Assembly: GCA_963788035.1 (NCBI GenBank)
Contig: CAWBFC010000005.1
Coordinates: forward strand, 372,001-436,000
Origin: Rubrivivax sp963788035
GTDB lineage: Bacteria > Pseudomonadota > Gammaproteobacteria > Burkholderiales > Burkholderiaceae_C
Direction of reading: 5' to 3'
DNA: 64,000 bases
Every line of letters begins with the position of its first letter. Position 1 is the first letter of the stretch. Positions 43,110-51,681 of this stretch are shown here, piece by piece. A program made the position numbers and the translations under genes. A model generated the notes under the pieces. It was not told the DNA's origin. It worked only from the letters and a program-made list of their open reading frames with translations, and ran no database searches.

Positions 43110-44336
43110 TTACACCCAGTTCGGCTTGACGGGAACCAAAGGCGCCGTCGCATTCGCCTTCGGCCACACCACCTCGAACTCACCCTTCTGCCACTGCCCG
43201 ACAGTCCCCGGCGTGCCCACGTTCTCGCTGCCCGCGAACTTGATCTTGCCGATGATGGTGTTGTGCTCGTTGCCCGCCACGTAGTCGCGGATGGCCTTCT
43301 TGTCGAGGCCAGCCTTGGCCACCGCGGCAGTGAGGATCTCCAGCCCCGCCCAAGTGGCACCACTCGCCCAACGGTCGGGTTCCTTCGCGGCGCCGAACTT
43401 CTTCACGTGGGCGTCGAAGTAAGCCTTGGCCGAGGGGCTGGTCTTGCCGTTCCAGCTGCCCATGCCCAGCACGCCCTCGGCACCGTCCTTCATCACGTTG
43501 CGGTAGAGCTGGAAAGCCGTGCCGACGCTGGCGTAGAAGAACTTCGGGTTGAAGCCGATCTCCTTGCTCTGGCGGCTGGCCAGGATGGTGTCGGGCGGGT
43601 AGGTCAGGCCGACAAAGGCGTCGGGCGCCTTGTCCTTGATGCTGCGCAGCACCGGGCTCAGGTCCTTCACGCCCAGCGGGTAGCTCTTGTCCTCGACGAT
43701 GCGGATGCCGCTGCCGCCCAGGGCCACCTTCAGCGCGGCGTAGTTCTCCAGGCCAAAGAGGTCGTCCACGTAGATGGTGGCCACGGTCTTCACGCCGTTG
43801 GCTTTCAGCATGTCGACCAGCGCGTCCATCATCGGCTTGGGCTGCTGCAGCAACAAGAAGAAGTACGGCAGCTTCATCTCGGCCAGCCGGCGGCTCAGCG
43901 CCGTGGGCGCCAGGAAGGGGTAGCCGAAGCGGTTGGCCAGCGGCGCCACGGCGAAGTTCGCGTTGCTGCCCCAGGGCGGCAGGATGAGGTCAACCTTGTC
44001 GCTGCCCATGAGCTTTTCATAGGTGCGCACGCAGGTTTCGATGTTGCTCTGGTCGTCGCTGCTCACGAGCTCGATCAAACGTTTGGTGCCCTTGACGTTC
44101 AGGCCGCCCGCGGCGTTCTGCTGCTCGGCCCAGAGCAGGTAGTTCGGCTCCTGGCTCACCTGCGCGCCCGTGGTCCACGGGCCGGTGCGCGAGATGGCAT
44201 AGCCCACCCGCACCGGCGCGGCCTGGGCGCGCGCCAAAGTGGGCAGCGCCAGCGCTGCGGGGGCGGCGGCCAGGGCGGCGGCCGCTTGAACCAGGGTGCG
44301 GCGTTTCACGCCAGAGATGTCTGCGCGGTCGGTCAT
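43110..44336 (-). CDS. ABC transporter solute-binding protein (branched-chain/aromatic type)
   Basis: A 408-residue periplasmic binding protein of the leucine-binding/amide-binding superfamily. The N-terminus has a twin-arginine-like export signal (KRRTLVQ followed by an alanine-rich hydrophobic stretch, cut near ARA-QAAPVRVG). The mature domain shows VGYAISRTGPWTTGAQ, LVSSDDQSNIETCVRTYEKL and the hinge word VGLTYPPDTILASRQ. It should feed LivHMGF with its ligand, likely an aromatic or branched-chain acid given the neighbouring enzymes. The ATG at 44336 was selected over the upstream frame (44429) because an AGGAG precedes it and the signal begins there. It is divergent from the AraC-type regulator. 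Confidence 0.9.
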   Translation of the reverse strand: MTDRADISGVKRRTLVQAAAALAAAPAALALPTLARAQAAPVRVGYAISRTGPWTTGAQVSQEPNYLLWAEQQNAAGGLNVKGTKRLIELVSSDDQSNIETCVRTYEKLMGSDKVDLILPPWGSNANFAVAPLANRFGYPFLAPTALSRRLAEMKLPYFFLLLQQPKPMMDALVDMLKANGVKTVATIYVDDLFGLENYAALKVALGGSGIRIVEDKSYPLGVKDLSPVLRSIKDKAPDAFVGLTYPPDTILASRQSKEIGFNPKFFYASVGTAFQLYRNVMKDGAEGVLGMGSWNGKTSPSAKAYFDAHVKKFGAAKEPDRWASGATWAGLEILTAAVAKAGLDKKAIRDYVAGNEHNTIIGKIKFAGSENVGTPGTVGQWQKGEFEVVWPKANATAPLVPVKPNWV

Positions 44337-44549
44337 GGCTTGTCTCCTGCAACGGGTGAAGGTGTCGGCTCTGTGGGCCTGGCGATCGCCAGGCTCGGCC
44401 GGTGAACAGATTGTGGGCAGCCGCCCCACGCGGCGCTTGCCCGCGTGTGCAGCGGCACTTGCTCATCTGTGCAGGCCCGTCAGGACTTTCCCGGAGCCGC
44501 CGCCCCCAGCCCTGCCATGGCCGGCCCGATTGGCCGACACTCCCGCGCC
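44337..44549. promoter_or_regulatory. divergent control region between solute-binding gene and AraC regulator
   Basis: This 213-base region should carry the promoters of the transport unit and of the regulator, so it is the likely operator region of the catabolic island. It holds one perfect 18-bp palindrome, listed separately. No clear -10/-35 pair was identified. Confidence 0.5.
44377..44394. promoter_or_regulatory. perfect 18-bp palindrome, candidate operator
   Basis: GCCTGGCGATCGCCAGGC reads the same on both strands. It contains the octamer GCGATCGC and lies 41 bases upstream of the solute-binding start codon. It may be a dimeric repressor or activator site. AraC proteins more often use direct repeats, so another regulator is also possible. 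Confidence 0.45.
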
Positions 44550-45515
44550 ATGCCGCTGCGCCCTGCCCTCACCACCGAGACCGACGCCGTCGCGCCGGCG
44601 GAGCGCAGCGGTTTCTGGGCCGATTGCATCGCCCGCGTCTTCCACGGCCTGAAGAGCGATGTTTACGGTGATGCCGATTTCGACGGCCGCATGAGCACCC
44701 TGCACGCCGGCGACGTGGTGCTCACGCGCCTGGAAGCCAACCGCCACCGCGTGATGCGCAACGCCACGCTGGCGCGGCAGAACGAGGCCGCCTACCTGAA
44801 GATCGTGGCGCCTTACGTGGGCTGCGCGGGCGTGGAGCAAAAGGGCCGCGAGGCCTGGGTCACGCCCGACCAGTGGAGCGTCTACGACACCACCGACACC
44901 TACGCCGTGGCCAACCCGGTGCGCGTGGAGCACCTCATCGTGATGATCCCGAAGCCGCGCCTGGTGGAGCGCGGCCTGGCCATCGACCCCCTGATGGCGC
45001 GCCGCCTGGGCGGCAGCGGCGGGGTTTCGCGCATGGCGCTGGAAACCATGCGCTCGGCCTGGCGCGAACTGCCGACGATGAGCGATGCCGCCGCGGCGGG
45101 CGTGGGTGACGCCATCACGCAATTCGTGCACCTGTCGATGCTGGAACTGGCCGGCCACACCACCGCCGTCACGCAGCGCGAGGCGCTGCGCGAGCGCATC
45201 AAGCAGCACGTGGCCGAACGCCTGGGCGACCCGGCACTCAGCGTCGACGGCCTGGCCCTGGCGCTGAACTGCAGCCGGCGCCAGCTCTACAACGCCTTCT
45301 CCGAAGAACCCGATGGCGTGGCCGGCTACATCCTGCGCCGCCGCATCGAGGCCTGCCGCGCGGCGCTGAGCGACCGCGCACAGGAACGCCGCAGCATCAC
45401 CGACATCGCCCTGGCCTACGGTTTCCAGAGCATGGCCCATTTCAGCCGCGTCTTCCGCGCCCACCTGGGCGTGCCGCCCAGCGACTACCGGCGCGGGGCC
45501 ATCGCCGGGGCCTGA
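44550..45515 (+). CDS. AraC-family transcriptional regulator
   Basis: A 321-residue regulator with an N-terminal AraC_binding_2-type effector domain (about 15-195) and a C-terminal double helix-turn-helix (about 215-318). The latter has LALALNCSRRQLYNAFSEEP for the first HTH and ITDIALAYGFQSMAHFSRVFRAHLGVPPSDYR for the second, the AraC hallmark. Regulators of this subtype often control aromatic or amine catabolism, for example FeaR or the NahS/BenR type. Its divergent orientation from the solute-binding gene suggests that it controls the liv-aldehyde dehydrogenase unit. Start codons at 44517 and 44550 are both possible; the second gives the more typical length. Confidence 0.87.
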   Translation: MPLRPALTTETDAVAPAERSGFWADCIARVFHGLKSDVYGDADFDGRMSTLHAGDVVLTRLEANRHRVMRNATLARQNEAAYLKIVAPYVGCAGVEQKGREAWVTPDQWSVYDTTDTYAVANPVRVEHLIVMIPKPRLVERGLAIDPLMARRLGGSGGVSRMALETMRSAWRELPTMSDAAAAGVGDAITQFVHLSMLELAGHTTAVTQREALRERIKQHVAERLGDPALSVDGLALALNCSRRQLYNAFSEEPDGVAGYILRRRIEACRAALSDRAQERRSITDIALAYGFQSMAHFSRVFRAHLGVPPSDYRRGAIAGA

Positions 45516-45533
45516 AGCCCCGGCAGGCCGCCG

Positions 45534-46523
45534 TCAATCGGCGGTGATCTTGCGCTCTTTCACGATCACGGCGTAGCGCTCCAGATCCGCACGGATCACC
45601 GCGCCGAACTGCGCCGGGCTCAGCGGCGTGGGCGCAGCACCCAGGGCCTCGATGGCCTTTGCCACCGCGGGCATCTGCAAGGCCTTGTTGATCTCGGCGT
45701 TCACACGCTCGACGATGGGCTGCGGCGTGCCCGCGGGCGCCCAGAAGCCGTGCGTGGTGCCGGTGTCGAAGCCCTTCAGCCCCAGCTCGGCCAGCGTGGG
45801 TGTCTGCGGGTAGAGCGGCGATCGCTGCGCGCTGCCCATGGCCAGCAGGCGCAGCTTGCCGCTCTTGATGTGCTGGAAGGCGATGCCGGGGTCGAAGCTG
45901 TAGTCGATCTGCCCGCCCAGCAGGTCTTGCAGCACCGCGCCCGAGCCCTTGTAGGGGATGTGCACGCTGAAGAAGCCGGCCTGCGACTTCAGCATCTCGC
46001 CAGCGATGTGCGGGCTGGTGCCGTTGCCTGGCGTGCCGTAGGTCAGCTTGCCCGGGTTGGCCTTCGCGTACTTGATGAAGTCGGCGTAGGTGGTGAAAGG
46101 CAGGTCGGCGCGCACCACCAGAAACAGCTCCAGCCGCGCACCGGCGGCCAGGGGCACGAGGTCCTTCTTCGGGTCGAAGGGCAGCTTGGGCGTGATCAGC
46201 GGCACGATGGACATGGCGCTGCCCGAAGACAGCAGGAAGGTGTAGCCGTCGGGCGCGGCCTTGGCCACCGCATCGGCCCCGACGATGCCGCCCGCGCCGG
46301 CGCGGTTCTCCACCACCACCGGCACGCCCAGGGCGGCCGACAAGGGCGTGCCCACCGCACGCGCCACCACGTCGGGCGAACCGCCGGCCGGGAAGTTGAC
46401 GATCAGCTTGATGGGCTTGCTGGGCCAGGCGCCCGTGCCCTGCGCGGCGGCCGTCAGCGGCACACCCATCGCAGCGCTGGCCAGCAGCGCGGCGGCGGTC
46501 TTCAGGAAGTGTTGGCGTTGCAT
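45534..46523 (-). CDS. Bug-family (TctC) solute-binding protein
   Basis: A 329-residue periplasmic protein of the tripartite tricarboxylate carrier receptor (Bug) family. The signal peptide ends near TAAAQG-TGAWPSK. The mature part has the typical KPIKLIVNFPAGGSPDVVAR start, PVVVENRAGAGGIVGAD, and LTYGTPGNGTSPHIAGE near residue 160, with YKGSGAVLQDLLGGQID later. Bug proteins are massively expanded in Burkholderiales and often act without cognate TctAB genes, as here. The ligand is unknown; a carboxylate linked to the next-door decarboxylase is a fair guess. The start at 46523 is preceded by GGAG. It lies 62 bases after the decarboxylase gene. Confidence 0.9.
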   Translation of the reverse strand: MQRQHFLKTAAALLASAAMGVPLTAAAQGTGAWPSKPIKLIVNFPAGGSPDVVARAVGTPLSAALGVPVVVENRAGAGGIVGADAVAKAAPDGYTFLLSSGSAMSIVPLITPKLPFDPKKDLVPLAAGARLELFLVVRADLPFTTYADFIKYAKANPGKLTYGTPGNGTSPHIAGEMLKSQAGFFSVHIPYKGSGAVLQDLLGGQIDYSFDPGIAFQHIKSGKLRLLAMGSAQRSPLYPQTPTLAELGLKGFDTGTTHGFWAPAGTPQPIVERVNAEINKALQMPAVAKAIEALGAAPTPLSPAQFGAVIRADLERYAVIVKERKITAD

Positions 46524-46585
46524 CGTTTTGTCTCCAGTCTTGTGGTTGATACAGAAAGCGAAAACTCCCACGGCCTGGCGGGGCC

Positions 46586-48205
46586 TCAGGCCACCTCCAC
46601 CTCCAGCAGCACCGCGCGCTCGCCCGCCAGCGCCGCGGCCAGGGCCGGCTGCAGCTCGTCGGCGCGCGCCACGCGCACGCCCGCGCAGCCGTGGCCTTGC
46701 GCCAGCGCCACGAAATCGAGCTCGGGCAAATCACAACCCTGCAGCGGCGCACCGGGCGCAAAACCGAAGGTCGGCGCAAACTCCTGCAGCGCCGCGTAAC
46801 GCCGGTTCTTGAGGATCACGAAGGTGATGGGCAGCTGCAACTGCACCGCACTCCACAGCGCCTGGATGCAGTACATCGCCGAACCGTCGCCGATGAGCGC
46901 GATGACGCGCCGGCCCGTGCCGCGCTGCTGCTCGGCCAGCGCCACGCCCACGGCCGCCGGCAGGCTGTGGCCGAGGCCGCCGCTGCACATCGTGTAGAAG
47001 GTTTCGGGTTCGAGGATCGGCAGGTGCTGGTGCATCACCGGCCGCGCACTCGGCGCTTCTTCCACCACGATGCTGTTGCGCGGGCGCAGTTCGGCCAGGG
47101 TCTGCAGCACCCAGGCCACGCCCAGGCGCTCACCTTCGCGCGGTGGCTCGGCGCGCGGCACTGGCGCGCGCGGTGCGGGCTGCTCACGCGCCAGCACCGT
47201 CGCTGGCACCGGCCGCGCCAGCAGGTCTTGCAGGCCGCTGCGCACGCTGGCCACCACGGCCGTGCCCATGGGCGCCCAGGCCGCCGTCTGCGGGTCTTCG
47301 GTCAGCTGCAGCAGCGTGGCGCCCGCGGGCAGGTGCGGGCCGTGACCTTCCACGTGGTAAGTGAAGGCCGCCGCGCCCAGGGCGAAGACCACGTCGTGCC
47401 CGGCCAGGCGCTGCACGATGCGTTCGCGCATCGCGGGCAGGAAGCCGGCGAAGAGCGGGTGGTCTTCGGGGAAGCCGCAGCGCCCCGACATCGGCGCCAC
47501 GAACACACGCGCCCGGTGGCGCTCGGCCAGCGCCACGGCATCAAACCAGGCGCCGTCGCGGTCGACCGCGGCGCCGATGACGAAAGCCGGGCGCTGCGCC
47601 GCGTCCAGCGCCTCGCCCAGCTGCGCCAGCAGCGCGGGCTGCGCGCGCAACTCGGTGCTCACCGCGCGTGGCAGCACCGGCTCGGTGGTCACCGCCCAGT
47701 CGTCGGCCGGGATGGACACCAGCACCGGCCCGCGCGGCGGCAGCATGGCGATGTAGTAGGCCCGGGCAATGGCCAGCGGCACGTCTTCGGCACGCGCCGG
47801 CTCCACGCTCCACTTCACGTAGGGCTTGGGCAGCTCGGCGGCCTGGGCCGAGTGCAGGAAGGGGTCGAAGGGCAGGATGCTGCGTGCCTGCTGGCCCGCC
47901 GTGATGACCATCGGCGTGCGGTTCTTGAAGGCCGTGAAGATGTTGCCCATCGCATGGCCCACGCCGGCGGCCGAATGCAGGTTCACGAAACTCGCGTTGC
48001 GCGTGGCCTGCGCAAAACCGTCGGCCATGCCCACCACCACGCCTTCCTGCAGGCCCAGCACGTAGTGGAAATCGGGCGGGAAATCCAGGAACAGCGGCAG
48101 TTCGGTCGAGCCCGGGTTGCCGAAGATGTGGCGGATGCCGAAGCCGCGCAGCAGCGCCAGCACGGCCGCGCGAACGGTGACGAGGGGGGCAGGGGTCGAA
48201 GACAA
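46586..48205 (-). CDS. mdlC: benzoylformate decarboxylase-like thiamin diphosphate enzyme
   Basis: A 539-residue thiamin-diphosphate enzyme that probably decarboxylates an aromatic 2-oxo acid (such as benzoylformate) to the aldehyde. The N-terminal domain has FGNPGSTELP, GLQEGVVVGMADG and NLHSAAGVGHAMG. S33, E54 and H77 match the catalytic S26, E47 and H70 of the Pseudomonas putida enzyme with a constant offset of seven. A later His in AFTYHVEG fits its H281. The C-terminal cofactor domain has the GDGSAMY...NRRY metal-binding motif. With all four active-site residues present, benzoylformate decarboxylase is favoured over acetolactate synthase. The product aldehyde could be used by the fused dehydrogenase in the same cluster. 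Exact substrate is not proven. Confidence 0.82.
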   Translation of the reverse strand: MSSTPAPLVTVRAAVLALLRGFGIRHIFGNPGSTELPLFLDFPPDFHYVLGLQEGVVVGMADGFAQATRNASFVNLHSAAGVGHAMGNIFTAFKNRTPMVITAGQQARSILPFDPFLHSAQAAELPKPYVKWSVEPARAEDVPLAIARAYYIAMLPPRGPVLVSIPADDWAVTTEPVLPRAVSTELRAQPALLAQLGEALDAAQRPAFVIGAAVDRDGAWFDAVALAERHRARVFVAPMSGRCGFPEDHPLFAGFLPAMRERIVQRLAGHDVVFALGAAAFTYHVEGHGPHLPAGATLLQLTEDPQTAAWAPMGTAVVASVRSGLQDLLARPVPATVLAREQPAPRAPVPRAEPPREGERLGVAWVLQTLAELRPRNSIVVEEAPSARPVMHQHLPILEPETFYTMCSGGLGHSLPAAVGVALAEQQRGTGRRVIALIGDGSAMYCIQALWSAVQLQLPITFVILKNRRYAALQEFAPTFGFAPGAPLQGCDLPELDFVALAQGHGCAGVRVARADELQPALAAALAGERAVLLEVEVA

Positions 48206-48294
48206 ACCAGGGCTCCGGTGCAGCAGCAGCGGCGCAGTATCGCCAGCCGCCCCGCGCTTGCACTCGGGTGAAGCCTTAAGCCCGCCACAGATCG

Positions 48295-48317
48295 AGATGG
48301 TTAAGATGCAAAACCAT
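48295..48317. promoter_or_regulatory. palindromic operator candidate upstream of amidohydrolase
   Basis: GATGGTT and AACCATC arms, seven bases each, flank a nine-base AT-rich centre (AAGATGCAA). This is one of the few AT-rich stretches in the region and lies between the divergent decarboxylase and amidohydrolase genes, 24 bases before the chosen amidohydrolase start. It is a likely site for a dimeric regulator. If the earlier start codon (48297) were used, the site would fall inside the gene. Confidence 0.5.
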
Positions 48318-48341
48318 CTTCACGCTCGCCCGGGGCTGCCC

Positions 48342-49202
48342 ATGAAGGCCGACGACCTCATCGCCATCGACATCCACACCCACGCCGAGGTGTCGTGCTG
48401 GAACCCCTTCGACAACTACGGCGAAGAGTACGACCGCGCCGCCGACAAGTACTTCGGCAGCAACCGCCGGCCCACCATCGCCGAGACGGTGGCCTACTAC
48501 CGCGAGCGCAAGATCGGCCTGGTGATGTTCACGGTGGACAGCGAAAGCCAGCTCGGCCGCCGCCGCATCCCCAACGAAGAGATTGCCGAGGCCGCGCAGG
48601 CCAACAGCGACATGATGATCGCCTTCGGCAGCATCGACCCGCACAAAGGCAAGATGGGTGCGCGCGAGGCACGCCGCCTGATCGCCGAGCACGGCATCAA
48701 GGGCTTCAAGTTCCACCCCACGGTGCAGGGCTTTTTGCCCTACGACCGCATGGCCTGGCCGCTGTACGAGGTGATAGCTGAGCACAAGCTGCCGGCCATC
48801 TTCCACAGCGGGCATTCGGGCATCGGCAGCGGCATGCGCTGCGGCGGCGGGCTGCGCTTGCAGAACAGCAACCCCATGCTGCTGGAAGACGTGGCCATCG
48901 ACTTCCCCGACATGCAGATCGTCATCGCCCACCCCAGCTGGCCCTGGCAGGACGAAGCGCTGAGCCTGGCGCTGCACAAGCCCAATGTGTGGATCGACTT
49001 GAGCGGCTGGAGCCCGAAGTACTTTCCGCCGCAGCTCGTGCAGTACGCCAACACGCTGCTGAAAGACCGCATGCTCTTCGGCAGCGACTACCCCCTCATC
49101 ACGCCCGAGCGCTGGATGAAGGATTTCGACGAAGCCGGCTTCAAGGACAAGGTCAAGCCGCTGATCCTGAAGGACAACGCGCGCCGCTTGCTCGGGGTTT
49201 GA
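48342..49202 (+). CDS. amidohydrolase family protein (amidohydrolase_2)
   Basis: A 286-residue TIM-barrel metal-dependent hydrolase or decarboxylase. The metal site words are DIHTHAEV near residue 10, GFKFHPTVQG near residue 116 and VIAHPSWPWQDE near residue 205. The final conserved Asp lies in FGSDYPL near residue 251. Family members include 4-oxalomesaconate-type hydratases and aromatic carboxylate decarboxylases. The gene lies in the aromatic acid cluster and is divergent from the decarboxylase. The ATG at 48342 gives the family N-terminus; an ATG at 48297 would add 15 residues but lies over a palindromic operator candidate. The substrate is unknown. Confidence 0.85.
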   Translation: MKADDLIAIDIHTHAEVSCWNPFDNYGEEYDRAADKYFGSNRRPTIAETVAYYRERKIGLVMFTVDSESQLGRRRIPNEEIAEAAQANSDMMIAFGSIDPHKGKMGAREARRLIAEHGIKGFKFHPTVQGFLPYDRMAWPLYEVIAEHKLPAIFHSGHSGIGSGMRCGGGLRLQNSNPMLLEDVAIDFPDMQIVIAHPSWPWQDEALSLALHKPNVWIDLSGWSPKYFPPQLVQYANTLLKDRMLFGSDYPLITPERWMKDFDEAGFKDKVKPLILKDNARRLLGV

Positions 49203-49228
49203 ACACAGCCGTCTGACACACTCGGGCC

Positions 49229-49636
49229 ATGGCCCGACACCTCGCCCTCACCACGCTGCTGGTGCCCGGCTACGACGAAGCCATCGCCTGGTTCACGCAG
49301 GCGCTGCGTTTTGAGCTCCTGCAAGACACCCCACTGGCGCCCGGCAAACGCTGGGTGGTGGTGGCCGCTGCGCGCACCGGCGGCGGCCACTTGCTGCTGG
49401 CCCGCGCCGCCACGCCCGAACAGCAGGCCCTGGTGGGCCGCCAGATGGGCGGGCGTGTGGGCTTCTTTCTGCACACCGACGATTTCGAGGGCGAGCTCGC
49501 GCATTTCGCGCAGCACGGCGTGCGCCTGCGCGAGGCCCCGCGGCAAGAGGCCTATGGCCGCGTGGTGGTGTTCGAAGACCGCTGGGGCAACCCCTGGGAC
49601 TTGATCGAGCCGGCGTCACCGGCCAAATCAGCATGA
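49229..49636 (+). CDS. VOC (glyoxalase/bleomycin resistance) family protein
   Basis: A 135-residue single-domain vicinal oxygen chelate protein. It starts LALTTLLVPGYDEAIAWFTQALRFEL, the classic first beta-alpha-beta module. The second module has GFFLHTDDFEGELAHFAQHGVRL, and it ends VVFEDRWGNPWDLIEP, the usual VOC C-terminus with its metal-ligand Glu. Function cannot be assigned; such proteins serve as lyases, dioxygenases or resistance proteins. Its stop overlaps the next gene's start by four bases. Confidence 0.85.
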   Translation: MARHLALTTLLVPGYDEAIAWFTQALRFELLQDTPLAPGKRWVVVAAARTGGGHLLLARAATPEQQALVGRQMGGRVGFFLHTDDFEGELAHFAQHGVRLREAPRQEAYGRVVVFEDRWGNPWDLIEPASPAKSA

Positions 49637-50298
49637 CGCTGCTGCTGGCCGGCGCCACCGGACTCATCGGCCACGCCGTGATGGCGCAGTGGGCGGCCTT
49701 CGCGCCCGGCGACACGCTGCACGCGCTGGTGCGCCGGCCGCTGGCGGCGGTGCCCACTGGGGTGTTGCCGCAGGTGGTGGACTTCAGCGCCCTGCCCGCT
49801 TTGCCCGCAGCCGACGCTGCGCTGTGCGCGCTGGGCACCACGATCAAAGCCGCGGGCTCGCAGGCCGCCTTCCGCGCGGTGGATCTCGACGCCGTGCTGG
49901 CCTTTGCGCGCGCCGCGCAGGCCGCCGGCGTGCGGCGCTTCGCGGTGGTGTCGGCCGTGGGCGCCAGCGCGCGCAGCGCCAGCTTCTACAGCCGCACCAA
50001 GGGCGAGATGGAAAACGCCCTCACGGCGCTGGATTTCGAGACGCTGCTGATCGCGCGCCCCTCGCTGCTGACCGGCGACCGCAGCGCGCTCGGCCAGCCG
50101 CCGCGCCGCGCCGAAGCGCTGGGACAAGTGCTCATGGCCCCGCTGGGCAGCCTGCTGCCGGCGGCCTGGCGGCCCATCGCCGGCGAAACCGTGGCGCGCG
50201 CCCTGCTCCACGCGCTGCGCACCGCGCCCGCCGGTGTGCAGGTGCTCAACAACGCCCGGCTGCATCACGAAGGACACCAGGAAGGCCACCGCGCATGA
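49633..50298 (+). CDS. NAD(P)-binding Rossmann-fold protein (SDR-like)
   Basis: A 221-residue atypical short-chain dehydrogenase-like protein. The N-terminal dinucleotide motif is LLLAGATGLIGHAVM, and AALCALGTTIKAAGSQAAF is seen near residue 64. The catalytic-like pair is SVVGAS-type plus YSRTKGEME (Tyr and Lys, about residue 119). It resembles the HTATIP2/YwnB-type oxidoreductase group. Substrate and role are unknown. It is translationally coupled at both ends: to the VOC gene and to the metallo-hydrolase gene, each by ATGA overlaps. Confidence 0.8.
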   Translation: MTLLLAGATGLIGHAVMAQWAAFAPGDTLHALVRRPLAAVPTGVLPQVVDFSALPALPAADAALCALGTTIKAAGSQAAFRAVDLDAVLAFARAAQAAGVRRFAVVSAVGASARSASFYSRTKGEMENALTALDFETLLIARPSLLTGDRSALGQPPRRAEALGQVLMAPLGSLLPAAWRPIAGETVARALLHALRTAPAGVQVLNNARLHHEGHQEGHRA

Positions 50299-51647
50299 AA
50301 CTTCATTTCCTCGGCGCCGCTGACGGCGTGACCGGCTCGCGCCACCTGGTGGAAACCGCCGACCGCCGCATCCTGCTGGACTGCGGCCTTTTCCAGGGCT
50401 TCAAGCTGCACCGCGAACGCAACTGGGTGATGCCGCCGCAGTTGCAGGGCGTAGACGCCGTGGTGCTGAGCCATGCCCACCTCGACCACAGCGGCTGGCT
50501 GCCGGCCTTGGTGAAACACGGCTTCCGCGGGCCCATTTACGCCAGCCCCGCCACCTGCGAGCTGGCCAAGGTGCTGCTGCTGGACAGCGCGCACCTGCAG
50601 GAAGAAGACGCGCGCCGCGCCAACCGCCACGGTTACAGCCGCCACGACAAGGCGCTGCCGCTCTACACCCGCGCAGACGCGCAGCGCGCGCTGGCGCAAC
50701 TGGTGCCGCTGCAACCCGGGCGTGCGCTGAAGATCGGCAGCGCCAGCGTGCGCCTCAGCCCCGTGGGGCACCTGCTCGGCGCCTGCGCCGTGAACGTCGA
50801 CGACGGCCACACGGTGCTGGGTTTTTCGGGCGATGTGGGCCGCGGCACCGACCTGCTGATGCCGCCGCCGCAGCCGCCACTGCAGGCCGACGTGCTGCTG
50901 GTCGAATCGACCTACGGCAACCGCCTGCACCCACCCGAAGACAGCCCGCTGCGCCTGGGCGAGATCGTCACGCGCACCGTGCAGCGCGGCGGCACGGTCC
51001 TGATCCCCAGCTTCGCGGTGGGCCGCGCGCAGGCGCTGCTGCTGGTGCTGCAGCGGCTCAAGCGCAGCGGGGCGATTCCGCCGCAGCTGCCCATCTTCCT
51101 GGACAGCCCCATGGCCATCGAGGCCACGGCGCTGTACCGGCGTTTCGGCCCCCTGCTGCGCCTGAGCAGGCGCGAGGTGCAGACGCTGTGCGACGGCGTG
51201 CGCACGGTGACGACGGCCCAGCAGTCGATGCGGCTGGCCGGCGCACGCTACCCGGCGGTGATCATCGCCTCCAGCGGTATGGCCACGGGCGGGCGCGTGC
51301 TGCACCACCTGAAGGCCATGGCGCCGGATGCCCGCCACAGCATCGTGCTGGCCGGCCACCAGGCCGGTGGCACACGCGGTGCCAAGCTGGTGGGCGGTGA
51401 GCGTGAACTGAAGATCCACGGCGAGCTCGTGCCCGTGCGCGCCGAGGTGCAGCAGCTCGAAGGTTTCTCCGGTCATGCCGACCGCGCCGAGCTGCTGGCC
51501 TGGTTGCAGCAGATGCCGCGCCCGCCCCGCCAGACCTGGGTGGTGCACGGCGAGCCCGAGGCCGCCGACAGCCTGCGTTTTGCCGTGCAAGAGCAACTGG
51601 GCTGGCGCGCCGAGGTGCCCGAGCTGGGCGCCTGCGTGGCGCTGTGA
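50295..51647 (+). CDS. beta-CASP metallo-beta-lactamase-fold nuclease
   Basis: A 450-residue MBL-fold protein of the bacterial CPSF/Ysh1-like, beta-CASP group. The zinc site is HAHLDHSG near residue 57, with GHLLGACAVNV and the Asp in FSGDVGRG. The beta-CASP insert has LVESTYGNR, LIPSFAVGRAQALLLVL and FLDSPMAIEAT. The C-terminal part has IIASSGMATGGRVLHHL and ends with FSGHADRAEL and VVHGE, motifs B and C. Relatives cut RNA at internal or 5' sites; TTHA0252 of Thermus is a well-studied one. An RNase role is thus likely. The ATG at 50295 overlaps the preceding stop. Confidence 0.9.
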   Translation: MKLHFLGAADGVTGSRHLVETADRRILLDCGLFQGFKLHRERNWVMPPQLQGVDAVVLSHAHLDHSGWLPALVKHGFRGPIYASPATCELAKVLLLDSAHLQEEDARRANRHGYSRHDKALPLYTRADAQRALAQLVPLQPGRALKIGSASVRLSPVGHLLGACAVNVDDGHTVLGFSGDVGRGTDLLMPPPQPPLQADVLLVESTYGNRLHPPEDSPLRLGEIVTRTVQRGGTVLIPSFAVGRAQALLLVLQRLKRSGAIPPQLPIFLDSPMAIEATALYRRFGPLLRLSRREVQTLCDGVRTVTTAQQSMRLAGARYPAVIIASSGMATGGRVLHHLKAMAPDARHSIVLAGHQAGGTRGAKLVGGERELKIHGELVPVRAEVQQLEGFSGHADRAELLAWLQQMPRPPRQTWVVHGEPEAADSLRFAVQEQLGWRAEVPELGACVAL

Positions 51648-51681
51648 GGCGCGGCCCCCAGCCCGCGGCGCACTGGCTGCG

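Noticed and set aside
46586..48205. Acetolactate synthase large subunit (ilvB)
   Set aside because: The four catalytic positions match benzoylformate decarboxylase (S, E, H, H at constant offset), and there is no ilvN nearby.
49689..51647. Long form of the beta-CASP hydrolase starting at 49689
   Set aside because: The extension overlaps the NAD(P)-binding gene in another frame and is arginine-rich noise; the ATG at 50295 starts the MBL fold at once.
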